Source: an uncultured Collinsella sp. (GTDB taxonomy: Bacteria; Actinomycetota; Coriobacteriia; Coriobacteriales; Coriobacteriaceae). From it: 12,823 nucleotides of DNA. The translations under genes and the position numbers were made by a program. Below the pieces are notes generated by a model. That model was not told the origin of the DNA. It ran no database searches and saw only the letters and a list, made by a program, of their open reading frames with translations. Position 1 is the stretch's first letter; every line of letters starts with the position of its first letter. This document shows positions 5,940 through 11,567 of the stretch, piece by piece. The stretch is taken from positions 1 through 12,823 of the forward strand of contig URNK01000033.1 of NCBI GenBank assembly GCA_900549195.1, read 5' to 3'.

Positions 5940-7076
5940 TTAGGGCAGGGCATACCCCTTCTTAAATCGCTCGTCAAAGGGACAGAAATCGCTATAGACA
6001 TAGCCGTCAATAAGCGATGAACCGTTCGGTTGGCGTATCTCATGCTGCCGGAACTTCTCGACATAGCCATCGGACTTATCGTGCTCGAAATAGTCGAACT
6101 GATCAAGCCATTCGTCGTATTCATCGGCCCGCTTCACGCGCGTTTCATACCTCTTCGCCCATTCAAAAAGAAAAGAGTCGGGAACAGGCGCTCTCGCTAG
6201 GAGCGCCGGCCCCTCTTCCAGCTGAACCGGAATCAATCCATATGAAGCCGAGAGCTGAAATAGCGCATGAGCAGCTTGAACAGGACTACCGAAATCGGTA
6301 AATACAAGCGCTCCCCTCTTCACCTCAAGAGCGCTGGACAGTTTTTGAAGCGCCGCATATTTCGGCACCCTAGCCCCCTGCTCATACGAACGTAGCGTTG
6401 CGAGGGAGAGATCGGCCTCTCGGGCCAAATCCAGCTGGGTCTTTGCAGGGGTACACCGCGCCCTTAGCTCTGGCAGCTTCTTGGACTGCATCCTATTTTG
6501 CCAGGGCGTAATCGGCACCCAGGACTCTCGCGGATCATATTCATATCGAAGGGGAAACTGGGACGGATCAAAGTCTGCTGCGTAGTTGTCCTTCCATCTT
6601 TCATAGTCGTCTCGGTCGGAGTCGCTCTCGATCTGAGCATACTGAGCGGCCCACTTTTTTAGAAACGCCTTCATGAAGGGCAAGGTCGGCTTGAGCGCAG
6701 AATAGTGCTCATTTGCAACAGGCTCGAATCCGTATGTCGCGGCGAATTGGAAAAAAGCCTGAGCAATCAGATCCGTATCACTGAAGTCGTAATAGTGCAG
6801 CGACTCGGCCCGTATTCCGAAAGCGTTCGCAAGTCTATCCAAATGCTCCTCCTTCGGGGCGGACTTCATCAGCTCGTAATTTCTTAAGGCCGATTCCGGG
6901 ATTCCCGCTGCCTGCGCGGCCACCTTTCGAGTCCATTTTCGCGTCGAACGAAGACGAAGCAGCTTCTGAGACAGCTGCTGCCTTCCCCAGCGTTTACTCG
7001 TCTGTTCCCATTCCCTATCGACCACATATGACGACAAAGCTTCCGAAATTGCACCGACGCAGTCGACGGCAGTCAT
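5940..7076 (-). CDS. XRE-type regulator with two tandem HTH units
   Basis: A 378-residue protein built of two copies of one module. Each has an XRE/Cro-type HTH (about 36-90 and 199-252) followed by a ~75-residue helical segment. ALRNYE...APKEEHLDRLANAFGI (63-88) aligns with TLRSYE...VPKYAALQKLSSALEV (227-252), and AQAFFQFAATYGFEPV (105-120) with AHALFQLSASYGLIPV (269-284). Both helical segments continue to matching KKWAAQY / EWAKRYE helices and acidic ends. The probable role is the element's repressor, transcribed away from xis-int. The ATG at 7076 follows GGAGGT (7085-7090) at 8 bases, a strong site. A palindrome in the divergent spacer is a plausible operator. GC is lower than in the integrase-relaxase genes. 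The function is inferred from fold and position. Confidence 0.8.
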   Translation of the reverse strand: MTAVDCVGAISEALSSYVVDREWEQTSKRWGRQQLSQKLLRLRSTRKWTRKVAAQAAGIPESALRNYELMKSAPKEEHLDRLANAFGIRAESLHYYDFSDTDLIAQAFFQFAATYGFEPVANEHYSALKPTLPFMKAFLKKWAAQYAQIESDSDRDDYERWKDNYAADFDPSQFPLRYEYDPRESWVPITPWQNRMQSKKLPELRARCTPAKTQLDLAREADLSLATLRSYEQGARVPKYAALQKLSSALEVKRGALVFTDFGSPVQAAHALFQLSASYGLIPVQLEEGPALLARAPVPDSFLFEWAKRYETRVKRADEYDEWLDQFDYFEHDKSDGYVEKFRQHEIRQPNGSSLIDGYVYSDFCPFDERFKKGYALP

Positions 7077-7267
7077 CCAAATACACCTCCAACAAATAGT
7101 TGCCTCAAGTGTACACGTGAAACCTTATGTGTGCAGAAAATGTATTAGATGAGACTTTCGCAGCAAGATTGAAGCCAATTTCTAATTTTTGTAGCACTTA
7201 ATGCTTTTTTTGGACATAATCAAGACAAGGGGGCAACCGGTGCCCCACCCTGGAAAGGAGACTACAT
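7077..7267. promoter_or_regulatory. Divergent control region with operator-like palindrome
   Basis: This AT-richer spacer separates the repressor from the xis-int genes. At 7105-7120 a 16-base imperfect palindrome, TCA-A-GTGTACAC-G-TGA, contains the perfect octamer GTGTACAC (7109-7116). It lies about 30 bases upstream of the repressor's start, between weak promoter elements (TTTCAC, then CTATTT, on the minus strand), as expected for autoregulation. For the plus strand, CATAAT (7215-7220) is a possible -10 without a clear -35. The rest holds A/T tracts, including seven T at 7205-7211, and no gene. Confidence 0.45.
7230..7246 (+). promoter_or_regulatory. Leader hairpin ahead of the xis-like gene
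   Basis: GGGGCA (7230-7235) and TGCCCC (7241-7246) form a 6-bp GC-rich stem with loop ACCGG. It ends 8 bases before the AAGGAG ribosome site (7255-7260). It might stabilise the leader or modulate xis translation. It shares the string CCGGTGCC with the hairpin near 10577-10599. Confidence 0.4.
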
Positions 7268-7477
7268 ATGACACGTCAGCTTATCGGCGCGGAGGAGGTT
7301 GCCGAGATCACGGGCATGAGCAAGTCCTATTCGTTCAAGCTGATCAAGACTTTGAATGCAGAGCTTGCAGCTCAGGGGATCATGACCATCCCCGGGAAGG
7401 TCCAGCGCTCGTATTTCGAGGCACGCCTTCTCTCCACCCCTTCTAAGCAGAAGGTGGCGATGGCCCATGTCGGTTAG
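7268..7477 (+). CDS. Small HTH protein, probable excisionase (Xis)
   Basis: A 69-residue basic protein with an N-terminal HTH: EEVAEITGMSKSYSFKLIKTL (about 9-29) followed by a short loop and a wing-like segment IPGKVQRSYFEARLL (41-55). The pattern SKSY-x-x-KLI...L-x-AE-L...IPG-V-R-YFE is typical of small proteins lying directly upstream of tyrosine integrases in integrative elements of Gram-positive bacteria, usually annotated as excisionase-like. The ATG at 7268 is 7 bases after AAGGAG (7255-7260). Its last 11 bases overlap the start of the integrase gene, so the two are translated together. The likely role is to bind attachment sites and favour excision; this rests on position and motif. 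Confidence 0.75.
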   Translation: MTRQLIGAEEVAEITGMSKSYSFKLIKTLNAELAAQGIMTIPGKVQRSYFEARLLSTPSKQKVAMAHVG

Positions 7478-8531
7478 CCGCGACAAGAAGCGCGGGACCT
7501 GGACAGTCGAGGCTTGGTATCGCAACTCTATAGGCGAGCGTCATAAGAAGACGAAGCGCGGGTTCGCCTCCAAGAAGGAGGCTGTGGCTTGGGAGCGCGA
7601 CTTCCTCGCCTCCTGCGACGAGCGTGTCGAGGTCACCGTCGAGGCCTTCGTCAAAACCATGTACGCACGTGACATCTACCCTCGACTGCGAGTCGGCACC
7701 AGGCTCACCAAGGATGCCATTATCGACAAGTACATCCTGCCCATTTTTGGCCCCATGCGCCTTTGTGACGTCAAGGCTGCGGACGTGGTGCGTTGGGAGA
7801 ATTGGCTCCTTGAGCAGAACCTGTCGCAGAGCTATCTCCACACCATCTGCAACCAGTTCTCAGCCATCTTCAACCACGCCGTCCGATTCTACCGCCTGCC
7901 CCAGAATCCCATGTTGGCGGCGGGAAAGGTCGGCTCCAAGCGCCCCGAGAAGGAGATGCTCTACTGGACCCCTGCCGAGTTCAAGCGCTTCTCCCAGGCC
8001 ATCGAGGACAAGCCGCTCATCTACCTTGCATTCCTCACGCTCTACCTCTCGGGCTGTCGCGAGGGCGAGCTCCTCGCCCTCCGTCCGGAAGACATCGACT
8101 TCAATCTCAACGTTATCCGTATCCGTCATTCCTACGCCCGCATCAAGGGCGAGGACGTTATCGGTCCACCCAAGACGCGCGCCTCGAAGCGGGACATCGT
8201 CATGCCGAGCCTCCTTCGTGAGGAGCTGCGTGATTATCTGTCGACACATCCCGAGATCGCCCCTACCGACCGGCTCTTCCCCGTCACGAAGCACGCGTTG
8301 TCGCATGAGATGAAGAGGGGTTGCGAGCTCTCGGGCGTGAAGCGCATCCGCATCCACGACATCCGCCACTCGCATGTCAGTGCGCTCATCAACAGCGGCT
8401 ACTCGCCCACGGCGATCGCCGACCGCATGGGTCACGAGACCGCCGAGGTAACGGAGATGTACTCGCATCTTTTCCCCTCGACCCAGCACGACCTCGTGGA
8501 GGCGCTGGACGAGGTGATGTCGGATGTCTAG
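7467..8531 (+). CDS. int: Tyrosine recombinase/integrase
   Basis: A 354-residue site-specific tyrosine recombinase. The N-terminal arm-binding domain (about 1-55: RGTWTVEAWYRNSIGERHKKTKRGF, then KKEAVAWE) is followed by a SAM-like core-binding domain (about 56-155) and the catalytic domain (165-350). Catalytic residues visible are R198 (GCREGEL), K236 (PPKTR), H297 and R300 (IHDIRHSH), H323 (MGHE) and nucleophile Y332 (MYSHL), so the active site is complete. The length is usual for elements of this kind. It starts inside the xis-like gene (11-base overlap), and its end overlaps the next gene by 8 bases. It is predicted to integrate the element at the att core near 5811, about 1.6 kb away; that target assignment is inference. 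Enzyme call is very secure. Confidence 0.95.
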   Translation: MSVSRDKKRGTWTVEAWYRNSIGERHKKTKRGFASKKEAVAWERDFLASCDERVEVTVEAFVKTMYARDIYPRLRVGTRLTKDAIIDKYILPIFGPMRLCDVKAADVVRWENWLLEQNLSQSYLHTICNQFSAIFNHAVRFYRLPQNPMLAAGKVGSKRPEKEMLYWTPAEFKRFSQAIEDKPLIYLAFLTLYLSGCREGELLALRPEDIDFNLNVIRIRHSYARIKGEDVIGPPKTRASKRDIVMPSLLREELRDYLSTHPEIAPTDRLFPVTKHALSHEMKRGCELSGVKRIRIHDIRHSHVSALINSGYSPTAIADRMGHETAEVTEMYSHLFPSTQHDLVEALDEVMSDV

Positions 8532-8973
8532 GCCGATTGTGGACGCCAAGGGACGCCGTCGCTGCAAGACCATCGCCTTCCGCATGTCGCCCGCAGAGGC
8601 GGACCAGCTCGACCTCCGCGTCGCTTTGAGCGGTCTGTCGAAGCAGGAATTCATCGCGAGAAGCCTGCTGGAAGGCACTTTTACTGTGGTCGCAACCACC
8701 CGTATGCGCAAGGCGGTTAAGGAGCGCATGGGACCTGTCGTAGCGGAACTCCGGCGTATCCGGCGCGCAGGAGATATGGACGACGAGCTCGTCGAGTCGC
8801 TTGAGACGCTCGCCGCCTTTGCCGGATCGTTCGCGCCCGAGCGCTCCCCTGTGGAGCTTGAAGACGCCCTAATCGCAAACCTGGGTCTGGACGACGGCCT
8901 CCCCTACCAAAGCTCGGCCGTCGCCCAAAAACATGAGCCCACACGTAAGGAGGACTCTGTCGATGAATCTTAG
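8524..8973 (+). CDS. RHH-type mobilization accessory protein (MobC-like)
   Basis: A 149-residue protein. Residues about 14-55 fit a ribbon-helix-helix unit: the strand KTIAFRMSP, helix AEADQLDLRVALSG, and LSKQEFIARSLLEG. The RMSPxEAxxLD...SGLSKQEFI pattern is that of MobC-like relaxosome proteins that bind oriT beside a relaxase. The C-terminal half is helical and acidic, with no recognised domain. The ATG at 8524 overlaps the integrase end by 8 bases, implying translational coupling, and its own end overlaps the next gene by 11 bases. A role in transcription control of the element cannot be excluded, as RHH proteins do both. Confidence 0.65.
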   Translation: MSRPIVDAKGRRRCKTIAFRMSPAEADQLDLRVALSGLSKQEFIARSLLEGTFTVVATTRMRKAVKERMGPVVAELRRIRRAGDMDDELVESLETLAAFAGSFAPERSPVELEDALIANLGLDDGLPYQSSAVAQKHEPTRKEDSVDES

Positions 8974-9163
8974 CATGATGAATTCCGCCCGACGCCGCGC
9001 CGTCTTGCGCGACTACCGCCTCGACCACCCCTTGTCGGAGGAAGAGCTGGTCGAGCGCCTTATCGACACGGAGCTTCGCCTCCGCCGGCTCGAAGCACTT
9101 GCCTCCGCCAAGAACCACCCCATCAATGGCCCTCGCCGTCACCATTCTTGTGAGGCGATCTGA
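8963..9163 (+). CDS. Small unrecognised protein
   Basis: A 66-residue protein starting at ATG 8963, nine bases after AAGGAGG (8947-8953), an excellent site. A longer frame from 8933 lacks such a site and is less likely. A central segment (about 25-50: EEELVERLIDTELRLRRLEALAS) is a strongly amphipathic, charged helix that could form a coiled coil or bind a partner. It overlaps the RHH gene by 11 bases, and its stop codon overlaps the VapE start (TGATG), so it is embedded in the operon. I do not recognise it; a small accessory to VapE is possible but unproven. Confidence 0.7.
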   Translation: MNLSMMNSARRRAVLRDYRLDHPLSEEELVERLIDTELRLRRLEALASAKNHPINGPRRHHSCEAI

Positions 9164-10392
9164 TGGGCACGCAGAAGCACGACGACGCCCCCGAGCCGCA
9201 GTCCCCGGAGCGCCGCTCCCCGCCGACGGTCAACGAGATCGTCGAGGAGCTCAAGTCTCTTCCCCTGAACGTCGGCTACAACCGTCTCGCGAACGAGCTC
9301 TTCAAGACTGGGCCCCTGCCCTGGGATGCAGATTCGCGGGAACGCCGGTGGCGCGATAGCGACGACGCACGGCTCTTCGCCCTCCTCCAGCAGATCATCT
9401 CTCTCCAGAAGGAGAAGTTCATGCTGCTCGCGCTGACCATCGTCGGCGAGGACAACGCCTATGACCCGCTCGTTGCCATGCTCGATGCCCTCACCTGGGA
9501 CGGCATCCCGCGCGTAGGGACACTCCTCAATGTCTACCTTGGCGCGGAGAGGAACGCATACGTCTCGGAGGTCGAGCGCATCTTGTTCTGCGAGGGCATC
9601 GCCCGCGTCTACAGCCCGGGCTGCAAGGCCGATTACATGCCCATCCTGTGCGGTGCCGGAGGCATCGGCAAGTCCTCCTTCGCGAGGGGCCTCGCCATGC
9701 GCGACGAGTATTTCAGCGACTCCGTGATCAACCTCGGCGACGTCAAGCTCACGGGCGAGCAGAACCGGGGCAAGTGGATCATTGAGATTCCCGAGCTCAA
9801 CGGCATGTCCGAGCGCTCTATCGAGAGCGTGAAGGCTGGGGTCACCCGTCAGGTCGATGAATTCCGAGGGGCCTATTGCCGCAGGACGGAGGCGTTTCCC
9901 CGGCGCGTAGTCTTCGTCGGTACCACGAACGAGGCCGACTTCATCCGCGAGCGGACGAGTGGCGCAAGGCGCTTCCTCCCGGTGCTCTGCGGCATCGAGC
10001 GCACGGAGAGTTCCGTCTTCGACGAGAGCTTTCCCGCCGCCGTCCACCAGGCATGGGCAGAGGCCCGCACGTGGATGAAGACGGGTGATCCCCGCTTCTC
10101 GACCGTCCTAACGCCTGAGATGGAGACAGAGGCGGCCGCACAGCGCGGACGCTTTGTCGAGGAGGACCCCTGCGTGCAGAAGGTCCTCGCGTATCTCCCC
10201 GGCAACACCGACCGTCCCATGTGCACGTTCGAGATCCTCGACAAGGCCCTCCGTCTCGAAAAGACCAAGGCCAACTGCAAGATGGTCAGCCGCATCCTGT
10301 CATCGCAGTGCCCTGGATGGGTCCCGGGCAACAAGCGCCTCTGTCCCCCGTACGGCAAGCAGCGCTGCTGGGTGTACCGGGAGACGGATTAG
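9163..10392 (+). CDS. VapE-family ATPase (replication-type helicase)
   Basis: A 409-residue protein of the virulence-associated E (VapE, PF05272-type) family. Visible are WDGIPR (112-117), Walker A GAGGIGKSS (164-172, K170), Walker B KWIIEIPEL (204-212, E208/E211), FVGTTN (251-256), probably sensor 1 with N256, and SGARRFLPV (266-274), holding the arginine-finger candidates. Homologues are superfamily-3-like ATPases found in prophages, satellites and integrative elements, where they are associated with replication. There is no N-terminal primase domain: the first ~60 residues are a proline-rich, low-complexity lead. Start ATG 9163 shares its A with the stop of the preceding gene. A 12-bp hairpin follows its stop codon. 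The family assignment is strong; the exact biochemical role is inferred. Confidence 0.9.
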   Translation: MGTQKHDDAPEPQSPERRSPPTVNEIVEELKSLPLNVGYNRLANELFKTGPLPWDADSRERRWRDSDDARLFALLQQIISLQKEKFMLLALTIVGEDNAYDPLVAMLDALTWDGIPRVGTLLNVYLGAERNAYVSEVERILFCEGIARVYSPGCKADYMPILCGAGGIGKSSFARGLAMRDEYFSDSVINLGDVKLTGEQNRGKWIIEIPELNGMSERSIESVKAGVTRQVDEFRGAYCRRTEAFPRRVVFVGTTNEADFIRERTSGARRFLPVLCGIERTESSVFDESFPAAVHQAWAEARTWMKTGDPRFSTVLTPEMETEAAAQRGRFVEEDPCVQKVLAYLPGNTDRPMCTFEILDKALRLEKTKANCKMVSRILSSQCPGWVPGNKRLCPPYGKQRCWVYRETD

Positions 10393-10399
10393 GGCCGAT

Positions 10400-10432
10400 G
10401 GAGGTGCCGCAGCATTCCGTTGCGGCACCTCC
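10400..10432. repeat. 12-bp perfect hairpin after VapE
   Basis: GGAGGTGCCGCA (10400-10411) pairs perfectly with TGCGGCACCTCC (10421-10432) around a 9-base loop, beginning 8 bases after the VapE stop. There is no T run after it, so it is not a typical intrinsic terminator. It contains the GGTGCC/GGCACC motif repeated throughout this gap. Confidence 0.8.
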
Positions 10433-10464
10433 CTCGCCGCCCCTCACCTGCAAAGTCTCTCGAT

Positions 10465-10523
10465 GGTGCCAAAGGTGCCATTGGCCCAGAAACTCTTTCC
10501 TGTTCTTTGGCACCTTCGGCACC
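10465..10523. repeat. 16-bp inverted repeat built of GGTGCC direct repeats; candidate oriT/origin
   Basis: The left arm (10465-10480) is GGTGCC-AAA-GGTGCC-A and the right arm (10508-10523) is T-GGCACC-TTC-GGCACC. They pair over 16 positions with a single A/C mismatch, separated by 27 bases. Each arm is thus two direct copies of one hexamer at a 9-base period. Iterated protein-binding sites inside long inverted repeats are usual for transfer origins and replication origins. The site lies between VapE and the second RHH/relaxase genes. Which function it has is inference; it does not look like a terminator. Confidence 0.6.
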
Positions 10524-10576
10524 GCAACGTTTCGCCGCAGCTAGAAGCGTTACCAACGAAGAAGCTCAAATGAATC

Positions 10577-10599
10577 GCCGGTACCCATACGGCACCGGC
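10577..10599 (+). repeat. Hairpin just ahead of the 10613 gene
   Basis: GCCGGTACC (10577-10585) pairs with GGCACCGGC (10591-10599) with one A/C mismatch and loop CATAC. It ends 3 bases before the GAGG ribosome site (10603-10606). It carries one more copy of GGCACC, so it may belong to the same repeat family as the two inverted repeats upstream, or it may act in the leader. Confidence 0.5.
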
Positions 10600-10612
10600 A
10601 GAGAGGAAAACC

Positions 10613-11101
10613 ATGATGGAACTTGTCAAGAAAATCAAATCGCATCTCGACGACCTCCTCGGAACCGTCCCCAAGCACAAGGACGACGCCGTCGGCTCCG
10701 TGCTCACCCATCTGCTGGAGTCCGACCCCGACCTGGGCTTCGCGCGCGCGGCGCGCCCTGTCGAACACCCGGGCTTCACGCGCATCGTCCGTGCCGGAAT
10801 CGCTTACTACGCGAAGCCGGATTTCAAGATTCTGAACACGTTCAAGGAAGGCGGGAACGGCGTCTACTTCGTCAAGGGCTGCAACGACGACCCGACCGGC
10901 ATCTTCTTCACCGATGCCTACCGCGTCAACGATGCGGAATACGGCGACGCCATCGAGGCCTACCTCTTCGCCTACGGCATCCCCCGCGATGACCTCGCCA
11001 TGGTGCCCGTCACCTTCTGGCCCAGGACCTACGAGCGCACGCCCGAGAACATCGCCGCCCTCCGCGCCGTCGGTGCACCCCTCCCGAACGAGGGACTCTA
11101 A
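10613..11101 (+). CDS. Unrecognised conserved-looking protein of the mobile element
   Basis: A 162-residue soluble protein (161 if it begins at the second ATG, 10616). A ribosome site AGAGG (10602-10606) precedes it. There is no signal peptide or membrane helix. The N-terminus (1-35) is helical and basic (ELVKKIKSHLDDLL), the middle has alternating strands (IVRAGIAYYAKPDFKIL, NGVYFVKGC), and the end is proline-rich (VPVTFWPRTYERTPENIAA). I see no catalytic motif. It lies directly before the RHH accessory gene (1-base gap) and the relaxase, and so is likely in the mobilization operon. It might assist the relaxosome or counter host defences; there is no direct evidence for either. Confidence 0.75.
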   Translation: MMELVKKIKSHLDDLLGTVPKHKDDAVGSVLTHLLESDPDLGFARAARPVEHPGFTRIVRAGIAYYAKPDFKILNTFKEGGNGVYFVKGCNDDPTGIFFTDAYRVNDAEYGDAIEAYLFAYGIPRDDLAMVPVTFWPRTYERTPENIAALRAVGAPLPNEGL

Positions 11102-11102
11102 A

Positions 11103-11567
11103 ATGGCCATCGGAAAAGACGGGTCGAAGGTCATGAGCCTCCGGCTCCCTGACAAGGCATATCGCCGCCTCCACGCCTACGGGGTTTCCAAGGATCTTAG
11201 CGACAGCGCAGCCGCCCGCGAGCTCATCGCCGCCGGGCTCGCCTCCGACGGCCTGGCGCTCTACTCGACCGAGCTCGGCACCTATCTCCGCGGCGTCATG
11301 CAGCCGCTACTCGAGCAGCTCGACCACACGCTCGACGAACGCAACGCCGAGCAGGAGGACCGCATCGCGCGCGTCGTGCACCGTGCTACACGCGCCTCTA
11401 TCGTCGCGGCAATCGCGGCAGTCGAGGTCGAAAAGGGCACGTTCGAGGGCCTGGATGGCGTGAGCGCCTCGGACATCTACGCCGCTTACGACAAGCAAGC
11501 CGGCCTCATGCAGTGTGGCATGACACTCTCGGAGGCGAGGGGGCGCCTTTCTGATGGCAAGTCGTAG
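11103..11567 (+). CDS. RHH-type relaxosome accessory protein
   Basis: A 154-residue protein starting at ATG 11103, eight bases after GAGGG (11090-11094) and one base past the preceding stop. Residues about 9-48 look like ribbon-helix-helix: the strand KVMSLRLPD, helix KAYRRLHAYGVSKD, and LSDSAAARELIAAGL. Residues about 60-100 are a long charged helix likely to oligomerise (MQPLLEQLDHTLDERNAEQ). The C-terminal part contains DIYAAYDKQAGL and no recognised domain. It overlaps the relaxase gene by 14 bases. Together this indicates an oriT-binding partner of the relaxase. It is distinct from the 8524 protein, so the element carries two RHH-type proteins, which may bind different sites. Confidence 0.65.
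   Translation: MAIGKDGSKVMSLRLPDKAYRRLHAYGVSKDLSDSAAARELIAAGLASDGLALYSTELGTYLRGVMQPLLEQLDHTLDERNAEQEDRIARVVHRATRASIVAAIAAVEVEKGTFEGLDGVSASDIYAAYDKQAGLMQCGMTLSEARGRLSDGKS

Noticed and set aside
5876..5953. 25-residue minus-strand frame with a CPNC motif after the regulator
   Set aside because: The CxxC is suggestive, but the frame overlaps the regulator's end, the purine-rich stretch is too close to the ATG, and a single CxxC in 25 residues is weak evidence.
7193..7211. AGCA/TGCT stem followed by seven T as a terminator
   Set aside because: Only 4 bp of stem with mixed composition; too weak to call.
7860..8729. 289-residue minus-strand frame opposite the integrase
   Set aside because: Antisense shadow of a clear tyrosine recombinase and RHH gene; its composition mirrors codon bias on the other strand.
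9139..10047. 302-residue minus-strand frame opposite VapE
   Set aside because: Antisense shadow of a gene with intact Walker motifs; it has no domain of its own.
10400..10432. Hairpin after VapE as an intrinsic terminator
   Set aside because: The stem is strong but is followed by C-rich sequence without a T run on either strand.
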